NCBI RefSeq assembly: GCF_949628265.1
Contig: NC_088787.1
Location: 22,124,501-22,188,500, forward strand
Length of the DNA: 64,000 nt
Origin: Cloeon dipterum
Taxonomy: Eukaryota; Arthropoda; Insecta; Ephemeroptera; Baetidae
Reading direction: 5' to 3'
Under the pieces are notes generated by a model. It worked only from the letters and a program-made list of their open reading frames with translations. It did no database searches and was not told where the DNA came from. The translations under genes were made by a program, and so were the position numbers. Positions 1 through 12,605 of this stretch are shown one piece after another. Within the stretch, counting starts at the first letter, position 1. The number at the start of each line of letters is the position of its first letter.

Positions 1-936
1 GGTTAAAAAATGGCGCTGCCTGTCAACCAACCCTGAGCTCTGCGGAATCAAAATGGAGTCCTGGAATCCATTTTAAGGGAAGGAGCAGTGCTTTCAAGTC
101 CAGAGCTACCGGCTTTGGAGTAATCTCAATTATCTGTCGCTAGGGACTAAGGACAGCTTTCAAACAAATAAGAGAAGCTGAGATGCTAAAAAAATATGAT
201 ACTTTTTTACCCATAGGTGAATGAGAGAAATAAAATCTTACAATTGAAAGTAAAATAAGATGATCACCCCTCTAAGTGATATGAAAAGACGTAAAAAATG
301 TTTGAATGACTGGAGCAATTTCTTTAGTGACATTCTAACAGACTTTATGAACAGGTTAGTGATATTTTCATTCAAATAATGCAGAAAAACGAAATTTCCT
401 TGTAATTTAACAAGAGAGCTTTCTTTGTTTTAACCTCAGGTTTGGCTACTTATGAAGCCCTTATCATGAGCTGAAACCTTGGTTGATATGAACAAAAGCC
501 GAATAACATACGATGACACAGAAGTCAAAATTACAATTAGATTGGATCCTGATCAAGAAAACGCTAGACTTCAAAATAGCAAAATTGGAAATCTCAAATA
601 ATTGGTCAAAAATCATTTTATAAGGAAGAAATTTCCATTTTAGATGGAATTCATAGCAATTGCAAGCACCAAATCTTAACTACTCATGGCACTTGAGTCC
701 AATGAGTTTGATCTAATCAAGTATTATTTTGTTTCGGTTTTCAAATTCCTAAACAATGTCTTCATACTATCAGCTAACAAAAATATAATGCCTCTCACGA
801 ATACCCGCTGTCTTAAATTATTTCATCCTAGTTAACAACTAATCAAATGGATTATTAACAATTCCTATTGATTCCCCATATTTGATTAATTCAACCTAAA
901 AAGAACGCACCTCCGATATTACTAGTTTGTACTCAC
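1..936 (-). other. CBP intron after the KIX exon, running off the left edge
   Basis: AT-rich DNA downstream of the donor at 936-931. I looked for the next CBP exon, which should begin with the charged residues that follow KIQKEL, and found none in any frame. The acceptor therefore probably lies outside the window. No other feature is seen here. Confidence 0.6.
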
Positions 937-3900
937 CAAGCTCCTTTTGAATCTTGTAGATTTTCTCGGCAAGTAGATGATAATACTCAGACTGTAAACC
1001 AAACAAAAAGACGAACAGAGTTACTTCTCATTCCTAGATTACAAATCTAAAATAACTCACCCTTGAATTTGCCATTTCATACATGTCACCTTCAACTTTT
1101 CTGGCATAGTTGACAAGATTATTCATTCTCTTGTCCATCATTGCTTGGGGATCCGGAGTAGGAAATATTGCTTGAACTCTGTATAAAAACATAAGTTTGA
1201 AAATGACTGAATTACCAAAAAATTCTCTACTCACAGTTTATGAACTAGGTGATTTCGTAAATCTGGCGTGACCGACTGGTGCCACTCCTTTGTTCCTTGA
1301 ACAGGTGCTGCGGTGACTTGACCCTGCAGACCGGATAGGCGACCGTCGACCTGTTGTTGCTGGTTCATAAGGAACTGCGTTACGAAAAAACGTTAGTGTG
1401 AAAACAATGAATCACACGAATCATTGCTGTTTTCTTCAATTTAATTTGAAATGAAGTTAAGAAATGACAAGACTCACAGTTCCAGCAGAGAGGGGGTCGC
1501 TGGGCGCAACGTGTCCCCCAAAGAGGGCCTTCTGCATGTTAGTGACCGCAGCGCTGGTGGGCTGCTGTCCCTGCTGCTGGTTCTGCGGCTGCTGGCCCAC
1601 CTGCTGATCGGGCGGGATGCCAAGCAAAACGTTGACATTGGGTGGCGCAACAGTCGCGTTCTGTCCTGCCAGCATTCGCACTTGCCCGGTGGCCGTGGGG
1701 GCCCCGGGCTGGCCCATGGTTGAGCCTTGGGGACCGGCGGCGGCGGGCTTGCCAGGGAGGCGGTTGCCTCGGCCCACCTGACCTACGATCGTGTCGTTCG
1801 GCGGCATAGAGATGCCCAGAGCGCCGTACGCTCTTCTCATATCACTTGCGTTTGGCTGCTGTGTTGGCTGAGCTGCCACAGCTTTAAAAACAAATTTTTA
1901 TAATTATCAAGAAGGAATTCGATATGAATTATTGTAAAGAGAAAAAATAATATCACTCGATCTCGCCCTATAAAGCGGCTGTTTTGGCTCCTCGGGCCTC
2001 ATTAGCAGTTCTATTGTTTAAAAACTAAATACAACTGCAGAGTATTTTGAATCAGCGGTAGTCAACAACCGTCTGAACTCAAATGAATAGAGTAAAAGAG
2101 TAACGAAAGACTTGTACAAGAATCCCTCATGTCGTAAAATCCCATCCTATATATGAAAGAGTGAAATATTCCGTGCACTCATTCAAGGCTGGTAACTGCC
2201 ACCTATTCAAGAGGATTTTAATGGCGAAATGCCATGAAATTTATTTTACAATGGCTACACCCTAAAAAGTTGTGATATTATTTTTTATTTAAAATATTTG
2301 TAGGTTCATTATTCATTACCGTTTGGATTCACCCTGCTTTTGTCCGCCTGCTTCAAAGGCAAACACACGGGACAGTCTGATCGTGTACAATGCTTCCAGT
2401 GCGAGATTATTTGGCGAGATGAAGAGCAGTGAGGCACGCCACAAGACTTGCCGGCTTGGCAGGTTGTCATGTGGTTCAGTACATTCTTCATCGTTTTACA
2501 GTGAGGGAGGGAGCACTGGAATAAAAATTAAAAGACACTTGTTAATACCTTATAAGTGTAAACCAAGAAAGAAATTAGTCAGTTAATCTACGCCAACTAG
2601 TTTTGACTGTAGCTGCAGCTCTTTTTCACAAAATAATTAAATTATGTTCTTACGCCATGAAATAGAGCTGTAGATGACAGCCAAAACTTTTAGACGACTT
2701 TTTCAACCAGGATCATAGGAAACTCAAAAGGATTCGACGTTTTAGTTTTTAGTGAAATCATTGAAATCGTATGTGGTTTCCTACGCGTTGAAAGATATCA
2801 CCAGGGGGAAAGTTTTTATTTGACGGAGTTTGCGAGTTTCAAAACTTCTATGGTTAAAAATCCGCATGCTATATAATATGGGAAGTAATAATTCAAAATA
2901 TAATAGTGAAGCCAGTTTCCACCACTGTGCAACGTTCTTCAGACAATTTCAATATTCAATGGTTTCACCAAAAACTCTACCGTCTAATCCAAAGAACTAA
3001 TCCTAGAGGAGTACCTGTAATGACAACAACTGATTAAATCTCGTTTAAATTTACCTCCTTCTGCTGGGTCTGCGCCCAGTTCTCGCCGTTGGCTTGCGTC
3101 TCTCGGCGCTGGCACTTGTGGGCGTGCAGCAAAAGCACCAACTGCTGCTGTATAAGTTTGCGTTTCTCAGGGTCAGCCGCGGGCATATTGGAATTGGGCT
3201 GCGAGCCACCAGGCTGCACTCCTGGTTGCTGCTGTGCCTGGGCCGGTGACTGGGCGGGGGGCTGCACCACTTGTTGGCCTCCGTCAGGCTGGACCTGCTG
3301 CTGCGCCGCGTTCGCCACTTGTTGGGCTCCCTGCTGCGCTTGCTGCTGAGGGGCTTGGAAGCGCTGGCCAATGTTTATATTGGGAGGCGCTATGCTCCTC
3401 TGCGGCCCCATCTGCGGGTTCGGCGAGCCATAGTTGTAGCTGCCGGGGCCACCCATCATAGGGTTGTTTCCACCCTGGGGCAACCGTTGGCCTGAAACAA
3501 GATTTGCTCTCGGTTTCACGCCTGAGCAACCAAAGAAGCGTTTTCACAGATTCTTATTTTCATTTCTTAACCGAACTACTGTTAATATTTTCTACTACAA
3601 AAATTTACTTCCATTGCTCCCAAACCCATAAAATTTGACTAAATTATGTTATTATATTACAACTTTTGGTTCTTTGTTTTTTTTTTTAAATAGCCATTTT
3701 GAGATTTTTAATGGCCAATTTTTGCAGGCACTAAAAAGTTTTTCATGCGTTTGATATAATTATTTTTTTGAAGTTAATGAAGATTTTTTTCGATGTAACA
3801 TGCAATTTATTCGTCAAATTTGTTCCAATTTTGCGATGTGTACATGGTTGAATGGACTGCCAGTCCAAATATGCCAATCTAGTTCTGTTTTTGAGTTACA

Positions 3901-6056
3901 GACTGGACAAATATCTAAAAAAATGAAAATTTGTATTTGTCGCTTCCTTCAAATATAACGTTTAAGGCGAAAAAATGCATGTCACAAAATAACAAGTCAA
4001 AATTTCCATTTTACTAAACGACCGACACCACCGGGATGCAGAACTCACCCAAAATCTGTTGCTGCTGCTGCAGCTGCTGCATGTGCTGGCCTCTGATGAT
4101 GGGCCGGTTGGCCAGTATGGGTCCATTGGCCTGGTGCATACCCATCATCTGCTGCTGGCCAGGCTGCTGCTGCTGTTGCTTAAGCCCCATGGTGCCGCCG
4201 AGCGGGTTCATCGCATTGGGGGGCATGCCGTTGCCCGTGGCCATGCCCATGGCCATAAGGTTGTTATTGTTGGCCATGACAGAGGCGGCCTGTCCACCGC
4301 CGGCGCCGCCCATCATGAGGTGCTGCTGGTCGGGCTTGTTCGGCGGCGACTGCATCGTTTTTGGGCCACCTGGACCAAGGTGTCCGCCCGGCCCAGCGCC
4401 CTTGTTCATCAGGTGGGTCAGGTTGGGGTGGCGCTGGTTGAGGCTGGAGCCTCCCCCGTTGTCAGGGCCGGACATGCCGCCGCCGCCGCCAGGGTCACCG
4501 TTCTGCATAGCCTGGCCGGTGCTTGTCGGCTGCTTGGCCACCTCGTTGGCGCTCCACGAGCTCGAGGACATGAGCTCGTCGGGAAGGTCGTTCTCCAAGT
4601 CCAACATGTCCGTGTTAGAGAAGAGATCTGCAACAAGAGCGGCATTAATGAGTGGTGCGGCCGGTGAGCGGGGCGAGGTTTGCAAGCACGTGCGCCTTCC
4701 ATGCTCAAAGGTGGTGGTCAGGAAGCAGCTGGACAGTCAATCGGGTTAACTACCGAAAGTTTTTGCCTAATAAACAACAACCGATGCACGCTCGACGCTC
4801 GGTAGGTAGGGAGGTAGGTTCGGGACACGGACGGTTAGTCAAAATCACTGACAAACAGGTGTAGGGTAGGGGGAAGACTGAGAGGATGGATTGTGATCCT
4901 GTAAAGCAGGTCGGAACAGAAGAACGTGCTTTTTGTTTGTTTCAAATGGGGATCAAGTTCTTGCATTGCAAACTCAAGTGAAGATTTTAGTACGCATGTT
5001 TGGTTTGTGTACTCCATCGTTCATTGAACCCCAACGGACTTCATAACATTGAAAGTAAGAGTAACTGTGTCCAATAACCACTAACCCAGTTTGTGGAAGG
5101 GGAGGAGAAAAATCGGTGTCAACACAACGTGGTTGGAAATGCGAAACCCGGGGTCCAAAACAAACAAAATCCTGATTTACGCATGAAAAAAATAAACCAA
5201 GCAAAACGCCCGGAATACACAAACCAAATCGCACTGCCAAGTCAGAAAAACGTGGTTTGAAAGTCCCGAAAGTCATGCAAATCCCCAGCGAATGAACAAC
5301 AGGTTCTTCTGCAGTCGGGAAAGGAATTTACTTCTCTTCTGCGTTCTCCACGACGTCGGGTTGGAAGAAGCGTCTTCTCCGCCCAGCGGAGACGAGGACC
5401 CAAATTCGTAGGGATTGTGATGGAGCATGACTGTGAACGCAAATGAGCAAGTTACTCCAGTGGCACCATCATTTGTGTGTAAATCGTTTCAACTTTAGAC
5501 TTGTAAATAAAGGGGGTGCTAAGTCATAAGTTAAATCACATGAGGAAATTGAGTCAGCTTAATTCGAGAAAAAGCGAAGTAACTTGCTTATAGTAATCAG
5601 GGTAAAACGGAAGGATCACGGCAACGATATGCACAGAAGTGCATTCGTTGGAAGGGGTGAGTGGGGGTAGCGAATATTATAATGCCACTTCGGCACCCAC
5701 GACTTTCACGAGTCTAACAAGTCAAATTCTGATCGGAAACCCGATTTTCTTTTAAAATTGAATAAAAAGAGGCCGAGTGTCGGAATTCGGGCCCGATTTG
5801 TGCCACGGGGGTCAAAACGCTTAAGCTTAGCATGTAAATAAACAAAAGGTGCGGAAGCACCTGCGAAGGCATTAGACGCCGCCGGAACGCCTCTTTTTTC
5901 GAAATCACGATTTCGGGCCCGAAGCCGGGCTTGAAGGCCGAAATTCTAACGGAATATGAGATAGGAGTACTTACCAGACGAATCTGATGGACCCTGAAAA
6001 GGGTCGGTGAGTTTTTGCCGCTTGTTCGGCGGTCCGTCTACGATGTGATCAGCCAT
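937..6056 (-). CDS. nej: CREB-binding protein (CBP/p300 family), N-terminal part, cut by left window edge
   Basis: Nuclear histone acetyltransferase and transcriptional coactivator; this part carries the protein-binding modules, and the bromodomain and HAT lie outside the window. Coding exons: 5975-6056, 4049-4627, 3055-3491, 2320-2515, 1478-1881, 1235-1374, 1061-1178, 937-991. All have GT-AG borders and phases close, giving the first 670 residues. The start is supported by the family N-terminus [16 protein letters not shown]. Residues about 28-220 contain [19 protein letters not shown], the nuclear-receptor-interaction region, followed by Gly/Met/Gln-rich sequence. Zinc-finger TAZ1 spans about residues 320-425 (CQRRETQ, CSLPHC, CGVPHC, CPVC). 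KIX begins near residue 596 ([17 protein letters not shown]) and runs to the last exon ([18 protein letters not shown]). The donor at 936-931 shows that the gene continues left. Known family role: TAZ1 binds HIF-alpha and other activators, and KIX binds phosphorylated CREB. Identity is secure; the symbol follows the fly orthologue. Confidence 0.95.
2620..3000. repeat. Dispersed repeat in CBP intron, copy 1
   Basis: This stretch contains blocks (GAAGCCAGTTT near 2911 and ATTCAATGGTTTCACCAAAA near 2956) that recur at 14500-14860 and, more diverged, at 53800-54420 in a tango intron. The 14.5 kb copy is explained by the CBP duplication. The 53.8 kb copy is not, so part of this intron is probably an old transposon-derived repeat. 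Confidence 0.5.
4628..5976 (-). other. CBP intron 1
   Basis: Intron of about 1.35 kb between the start exon and the exon beginning DLFSNTD. It contains a short perfect-stem inverted repeat around 5383-5396 (CTCCGCCCAGCGGAG) and the segment 5215-5475 that is repeated at 16020-16365. No coding potential was recognised. Coordinates are listed high to low because the gene is on the minus strand; the interval is 4628-5974. Confidence 0.6.
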
Positions 6057-6539
6057 GGTCTTGTTGACGATTGCGGTGCTTCGAATATAATTTTTCGAAA
6101 CGCGCGAGAAACGCTTTTTTCGCACAGAGGCTCACTTCATTGTCCTGACGGAACGCTGCGGCGTCGAATGCATAACAGCGGCGCCGATCACCTGCTCACA
6201 GAGCGGCGGCCCCATCGGTGGGCATCTTCTTCTAATGCCTCTTGCGGCCTGCCTCTCACTCCGTGCCCACTTAGTGTCCGAAACCACAGCGGCCAAACAC
6301 AAAGTCCGTTTGTGACACCAAAAGGGGTTGCGGGCCGACTTTGACTCGACAAAGCTCAACAGGATGTACCTAATTAGCTTCACACGCCGCCTCGAGCGGC
6401 CCTGAGTATCACGAATGGCCGAAATTTCGATTACAAATATCAAAATTTCTCAGAGTCCTGTGCAGGGCAAAATGGCCGCTGTTGATGGAGTTTTCTACGC
6501 TTGTCAGAAAATATCCGATACATAATGAGAACTCTCGTG

Positions 6540-6615
6540 TTTTATTGGAGCTCCGCTGTCACGTGACCAATTCTCGCTTGCTTATTGGCGTGGAAAAAGC
6601 TCGTGACGTCACAAC
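6540..6615 (-). promoter_or_regulatory. Probable CBP promoter block: E-box, CCAAT boxes and full CRE
   Basis: About 500 bp upstream of the CBP start codon lies a compact cluster. It has a palindromic E-box TCACGTGA at 6559-6566, CCAAT at 6567-6571, inverted CCAAT (ATTGG) at 6544-6548 and 6584-6588, and a perfect palindromic CRE TGACGTCA at 6604-6611. No TATA box is evident. The CRE is the site bound by CREB-family factors, whose coactivator this gene encodes, so autoregulation is a reasonable inference. The block is partly repeated at 13166-13231 and 16376-16396. Confidence 0.55.
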
Positions 6616-7085
6616 GTGCTACACGGGAAGATCCAAAAGCTGCATTTCAGAGAGGTCACCACTAGCGAAAACAGCCAACACCTTCTGCCGATAGAGGGCC
6701 AAAATCAAAAATTTCTTAGCGGGAATGATTTTCGTTGCTTTTAATTGCCAATCAATCAATTTTCTTACATCAGACAGCTCGTTTCAACTTGCTGAATTTA
6801 ACTTTCACTGCAATGTTCCAGAATTCGCTATTTTATAGTTGCTACAATATTTGAAAACGTACAAAATTTGCAAAATTTGCTCAATTATTACCAATATGCA
6901 TTGCACAAAAATATTTAAGTCTACACGTGGTGTTCAAACATTTTTTTCATATTTATAGTTATTTGTTTTAATTGAGCAAGAGCCCTTGCAAAGAGGTTTG
7001 TATAATTTAATGCATAATTTTTCTGACGAATTTAAGTAAGCGAAAAGTTATTTGAAAACAAGGAGTATTATTTGTTTTTTCTCTT

Positions 7086-7244
7086 TTTTATCCCTGTCCA
7101 ACGGCCGGGAAGGGCGCGCACTGCACTATAGCACGAATGCTGATACCCGGGTCCCCATAACACCGCGAACGGATAACATGGGCGCACCAGGCCGCACAGG
7201 GACCCAGCCCACTGAAGGGCCACTTTGCCTCCGCACCAAGGACT
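7086..7244 (-). repeat. SINE-like element, copy 1
   Basis: First of three copies of a GC-rich sequence of about 150 bp in AT-rich surroundings (others at 10902-11049 and 17721-17849). On the minus strand it begins near CAGTCCTTGGTGCGGAGG, has TGGCCCTTCAGTGGGCTGG (reminiscent of a tRNA A box) and GGGACCCGGGTATCAGCATTC (weakly like a B box). It ends in an A-rich tail (GGGATAAAAAAGAG). Copies are roughly 90% alike by eye. A tRNA-derived SINE is my inference; the repetition is seen directly. Confidence 0.6.
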
Positions 7245-10128
7245 GTTTTGTTATTGATTAAAATTGCTTTTATTATTATGTTAAATGCAAAACGAATTAA
7301 TAATATATAGAACTTCAATAGCTCCAAACTACTTGATTCAACCATATAATAATAGAAAATTGTAAAAAAAATGTTAAAAAAAGAAAAATGTTTAATGATT
7401 GACCAATGATTGACTATATTATTCGTTACTTCCTGAAATTTACAAACGAAGTGCATTTTAGTCATCATTAGTTGCGTGTGAATGGTTTATTTGCCTTATT
7501 ATATTTGTTAATTTCACTGATATCAACATTACAAAAAAGAAGTGAAAGAGGCACAATATATAAATAGTAGCCAGGAATGGCTATAAAAATGTTATATTAC
7601 AAATAATTACCCTCTGTCAACATTAATTTCATCATCAAAGTAAATATTCGCTGCAATCATCAATTTGTAACAGAAAAAATAACTATTATGTTAGGTAAAT
7701 TGTTTCACCTCCTTTTAAGAAATTTTGTAAAAAATTGCACAACAAATAATCTCGACTTGCACCAAACACTGCATTATTCAACAAATTGAAATATAATTAA
7801 AGTGGAATGATACTGGGCAACAATTGAAAATTATTTAAATTGTTGGATGGCTTAAACAATTTTTTCAACAATTTGCAATAATAAAAAAATGACCTTCCTA
7901 CAATAAAAATTCAAATTTTGCCAATTTTCTCCAAAATTTACAGTGCTCGAACATATTATCTTGGCATGTTCCGATTCCTCTCGTCGAGATCTGTCCAACG
8001 GTGTATGCCACTTATTGGGGAAACTCTTGGTTTTGAAATTAAATCGGATTTCAAGTAAGGAGACAGCCATTACCATTTGAAAAGCACGCTAACTTTCCAG
8101 CCAATTTTCTCAAAAAATTACAGCGCTCCTTAGGTCAATTTAGGCTTTAACTGAATCCTAAGGGATGAGTTTATGCATTGGCAACAAGCATTTTTCAGGC
8201 TTTTCCAGTATCATTCCTCTTTAAAAGGTTTAAACTAATTTAGCTTGCGACAAAACCTTTCTGCAGCGACTACCTTACCCCCACTAGTTATTTTCTAAAC
8301 CCATTTTGTAATAGGTGCTCTGGAAGTTCAAAATGTTTTAACCACATTTTCCATATAATCGTGGGAACCATTTTTCACTAAGAAGCAGAATTTTAAATTT
8401 CATATGAATCTAAAATAAATTTTACTCTACGATATTTTTAGGATTCAATCAAGTAGAGTTGGTTTGTGTTTAGAAAATATTTTTTCATAAATCATATTAT
8501 ATAGTGATGGATGGAGCCTATATGTTTCAAAATACTCAATTTGTTTATTCCTGCTGTCAAAATACGCGCATTGAAATTTCTGATATGATTGCAAAGACAC
8601 ACGTGTTCATCGTCATGTGTGCTTTCTAGACACACACACAAACACGCGCGTCAAATTAAAATATTAATTCAACACAGTCCACTTATCGTGCCTACTTTTG
8701 CAAGACGTTTGTGATAACAAGCTTTTAATTTGTAATTTTTGTACTGTGCTTTTTAAAAGTCGTCTCTAAGCACACTAGCTTTATCCTCTGGCATAGGCAG
8801 GCTAAGTGTTCATGCGACCATCCCGAAGGGAAATTTTACCTTTGATTATAATACACAACATGACTTATTAGGGCTGTGAAATTTATTGACTTGTTTTCTG
8901 ATCTTCCAATCGTTGTGGGGCCATCAAATGAGAACGATTCTTGCAATTTTAATCCATGTGAACGCATACTCAAAATTGTCAAAAACTGTTAAAATTTGTT
9001 ACAAACCAAAGGAAGTGCGTATTTTTTTATTTCTCATGATTCCATTTATTGGACTGAAGAGTTAAACTATATATATATATTTTTTTTAATATATTTATTT
9101 TATAAATTTTTATAGTTGAGCTCTGAGTCCAATTATTTTATCTGTGTTTTTTCTGGCCAAACCTTTTTTCACATGCGACAGAGGGCTTTGTTGCTATTAT
9201 TTAGACCTGTTGGAAAATAGACAGAACATGAGCTTTTCGTCTCTTGGCAGAACTGTCCTCGTTTTAGTTCTGACTTTTAGACAGTTTTAATTCGTAAAAT
9301 ACAAATTTACAAAGTAAAAATTCTTTTCTGACGTACTTACGGCGATTGGCTGCACTGATTTTTGTTTACATCACATAAAAATTAATCATTTTTAGGGCTG
9401 AATTCACAGCTGCAGGATTGAGTAAACCGCAGTGGAAGTGCCTTAAAATCAAAAGTCACTGCTGGCGCTTTCTGTTGGCGGCTTCATACACTTTAAGGGC
9501 TTTCGCAGATTTAATAGTGTAACTTTGTTTGCCATTTTTAATTTAAACATATATTTGTGGATGATTGTGGAGTAAAAACTGCTTGGTATTGACGTTAACC
9601 TACAATAGAAAGCCAACAAGCGACTTCAAATATTTGGATTCTATCGCCATAATGTTGGGGCTGGAAGAAAATCCTTTTTCAAGAGAATATGAGAATGATT
9701 TTTTTTTAGAAAGGGTACCCCTCAAATTAGATTTAATCTTATTTCCAAATAAGTGAAAATGACTAAATTTTTTTATATCCTTAGTAGTATTGGCATACTC
9801 TAATTACTCTTATTCAAAAGGCGATGTTCGACTTATTGTGAGGTAAATGGAATCAATTAAACAAGAGAAGGCTGTAAAAAATAGTCTTATGATATTTTGC
9901 ATATTTTGTAATACCTAGTCATAAAAAAGAACTGGAGTGAGGTAAGCGCATTAGGTCAGTTAGCAAAGTTGGCGACCAGTGGGTCTTTGGTCTTCTCAGA
10001 AGACATTGGTGAACAGTGGCCATCTGTTAGCAGTCATCATTTTTGTTGTCTGGTAGGCCGGTGACGTGGGAATCAATATGGGCAAGGAAAAATTGCCGCC
10101 ATCATGTTCTACACGTTCAGCGGAAAGA

Positions 10129-10266
10129 GGCTGATCAGATTCAAGCTTGCATCTTTAGCTTCACCATCAGCTGGTGGAGACTCTGGTAGTTGTTGCTGCA
10201 GCGGGGGCTAAGAGGGTGGCCGGGACGCGTTGTCTAACCGATTTATCAGGCCTCTACGTAATTCCT
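10129..10266 (-). pseudogene. Exon-like coding remnant of unknown origin
   Basis: Read on the minus strand after an AG acceptor at about 10267, the sequence gives EELRRGLINRLDNASRPPS, then a stop, then in the same frame a Gln/Pro/Glu-rich stretch (PPLQQQLPESPPADGEAKD). Composition is clearly more GC-rich and protein-like than the flanks. The first part is weakly like a SAP-type helix. It could be a decayed exon or a mobile-element gag fragment. I do not recognise it. Confidence 0.25.
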
Positions 10267-10901
10267 CTGTTAAAGAAAATATTTTGAATTAGTTAAACGA
10301 ATCAGATTAATTTTCACTTATTCAAGTCACATTATTTAAAAAATAAGCTAAATAGATTGTGAATATTTGTCATCCATGCAATGGTTGACCAAAACTGGGA
10401 CTCGGCATGTGATCACTACAAACCCCCGCAATGTCTTCCACATTTTTTCAAGAACAAACAACTATGACAAATGGCTGTATTTGTAGCAACTTTGACGAGC
10501 ACTCTGCATTTCAACTGTCATAAAATACAAATAATACTTTTACTTTATTTTAAGCCAGCAAAAAGAAATTATGAACGCAAAGTCATTTACAAAATAAGAA
10601 AATAATTAATAAAGCGTGTCATTTCAAAATCTAAGGATATCAATAAAATATAGTTAAAATGTGAACAGCCACCACACAAATAAAACAATTTTGCGTAGAA
10701 AACATCAATCTTACAAAGAAATTAAAGCTTCAAATAGAGTTGGAACGTATTCTAAGGCCAAGTATGACAAAAATAATAATCACCACGCAGAATGAGGGAC
10801 GTGCAGTCTCAGGAAGTCTATGGAAGTGAATATCCAGATTATCCTGTAAATATGAAAAAAAGAGTTATCTCTCTTAATCCGCGTGGTTTCTTTTTTTATT
10901 T

Positions 10902-11049
10902 GCTCTTTTTATCCCTGTCTGAGGACCGGGAAGGGCGCGCACTGCACTAGCACGAATGCTGAAACCCGGGTCCCAATAACACCGCGAACGGATAACATGG
11001 GCGCACCAGGCCGCACAGGGATCCAGCCCACTCAAGGGCCACTTGCCTC
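10902..11049 (-). repeat. SINE-like element, copy 2
   Basis: Same family and orientation as 7086-7244, with a longer A-rich tail on its left side (the minus-strand 3' end). It lacks the outermost bases at the 11049 end and abuts a short CBP-like KIX-exon remnant at 11055-11080. Confidence 0.6.
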
Positions 11050-11054
11050 TATAG

Positions 11055-11080
11055 ACCTGTACGAAATAACTTACGCTAGA
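11055..11080 (-). pseudogene. Possible remnant of CBP KIX exon end (duplicate)
   Basis: The minus strand here reads GTGGCAAATTCTAGCGTAAG, close to the end of the CBP exon and its donor at 1055-1075 (ATGGCAAATTCAAGGGTGAG). Its place is right for the duplicated segment, left of the exon-5 remnant at about 12.5 kb. The match is short and could be chance. Confidence 0.3.
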
Positions 11081-11099
11081 ATTTGCCACTTTGTTTGCA

Positions 11100-12440
11100 T
11101 TGGATTTGGTTTATATGGTGGCACTGACAGGAAAATCACTAAAATTACGTCCCATCAATGCTTCTGGGATCCAAATAGGATAAATAGCTTTATGACTGTC
11201 AAATAAGAGACAAACAATGTTGTTAGGATATGAAATGCTAAAATTTAAGTCAAAAATTCAAACATTTCTGAAAAAAAAAAAGTATTTTTCAAAATACTTT
11301 GAACTTAAGCATCTCAGCTTCTAGTAGAGATAACAAAACAAAATAACCATAGACCATATGATTTACGCCCAACAACTTTGTTGTTGACACCAAAATGGTC
11401 AAGAAATATCAAGCTCTTCAAATATAGAACATTCGAGTGCAATAAATTTGATAAGCTGATAGCAAAGCACAAAAAATGAAAAACACAAAAATTTCCAGCC
11501 TAAAAAATTAAATGCTGAATCTCGGCTACGAAAAATGATCTACAGTTGGATCCATCTGTCAATCCTTCATGAAATGGAGTGATTTAGGGTGCCGACCCCC
11601 TTTACCCCATAATGTTTAAAATTTTTATATTTAGGACTACCGAAAACGCTTAACTGCAAGCTGAATGTAATAATTGGCCAAAATATGCCTATCATAGTCA
11701 TTTCTCATCTCATCTCCTAATAGGCTTGGCCCGAATATCGTAAAAAAATTGAAAAATACAACAATTCAGAATTTTAGCTGGTAATAGGTATACCCCTTTT
11801 TCCCCAAACATACCATGGTATAAAAGTAGCTGAAATAGCTTCGTGGAAGCAATATAAAAACTTCAGCTGTGAAATAAAAACGCTAAAACAATTATGGTAA
11901 CAGACTCCAGACATCAAGAATGAGCAAAATAATCAGCACTTCTTAAACTTTGCAGGAAATGCAAGAATGGCCAAAACTTTCTTTGAACGGTTTAAATCGT
12001 GACAGTCAATCTAAAATTCAATTCGACTTATGAATGAGTTTGAAAAGAAACATTATACTGTAGAAATAATTGTAGGGAATAAAAGAAATAATATAATGAA
12101 TTGTAGAATTGAAATACAAAATAAGGCTTTAGGGAATTTAGGTTTAAAACAAAAGTCCTACACATGCTGTAAATAGAAATGAATAGGTTTTTATAGTTGT
12201 ATTTCATCTTGGAATACGATTTACTAAATAATTATTTTCAGAGCCAGGTTGCTGACGGGGCTTGGAATTAGCCAAACTTGTAATACAAAACGCCACACGC
12301 GTTGATTCTGTTATTGATTTTGAAGCACCAATTTAAAAATTTCACTTCCTGAATGAAAAAACAAACAGAAAACTTTCCATATCTATAGCTATGGAATTTA
12401 TATTAACGAATCAATGGTATTTATTATTTAATATTATATG
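11100..12440. other. AT-rich spacer without recognised genes
   Basis: Apart from poly-A runs, nothing recognisable. If the CBP duplication once extended here, KIX exons should lie in this interval, but only the scrap at 11055-11080 can be matched. Confidence 0.4.
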
Positions 12441-12454
12441 AATGAAGTACTCAC

Positions 12455-12605
12455 GTTGCCAGGAGATTGACTAGGGTTTCTAGGCTGCACCTGGCCTAAG
12501 TTTGTTGGCATCAAGATGCCAAGCGCGTGGTACGCTCTTCAAAATGTCATTAGCCCTCACCTCCTGCCATGGTAGCTGAGGCTGATTGTGAGCTGCAACA
12601 ACAAC
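12455..12605 (-). pseudogene. Degenerate duplicate of CBP exon 5 (start portion)
   Basis: The minus strand carries AAGAGCGTACCACGCGCTTGG and GGCATCTTGATGCC, matching the CBP exon at 1740-1880 ([12 protein letters not shown]). Small insertions and deletions and a frame change break the reading frame, and only about the first third of the 404-bp exon can be matched. It lies in the same order and orientation as the other duplicated CBP pieces at 14.1-15.3 kb. It is probably non-functional. Confidence 0.6.

Larger units (their letters stand above)
6700..10901. other. Gene-poor AT-rich spacer between CBP and its partial duplicate
   Basis: No convincing gene. Apart from the SINE-like copy at 7086-7244, it is AT-rich with frequent stops. 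A short direct repeat CCAATTTTCTC recurs at about 7919 and 8101. A (TA)n run lies at about 9069-9082. A small exon-like fragment near 10129-10266 is listed separately. Confidence 0.5.

Noticed and set aside
3089-3495. Several plus-strand frames over CBP exon 3, and the same over 14906-15449
   Set aside because: Shadows of the Gln-rich exon and its duplicate; no independent splice or start support.
4036-4749. 237-codon open frame on the plus strand
   Set aside because: It is the antisense of the CBP exon at 4049-4627; its Cys/Pro-rich composition is the complement of Gln/Gly/Met-rich coding sequence.
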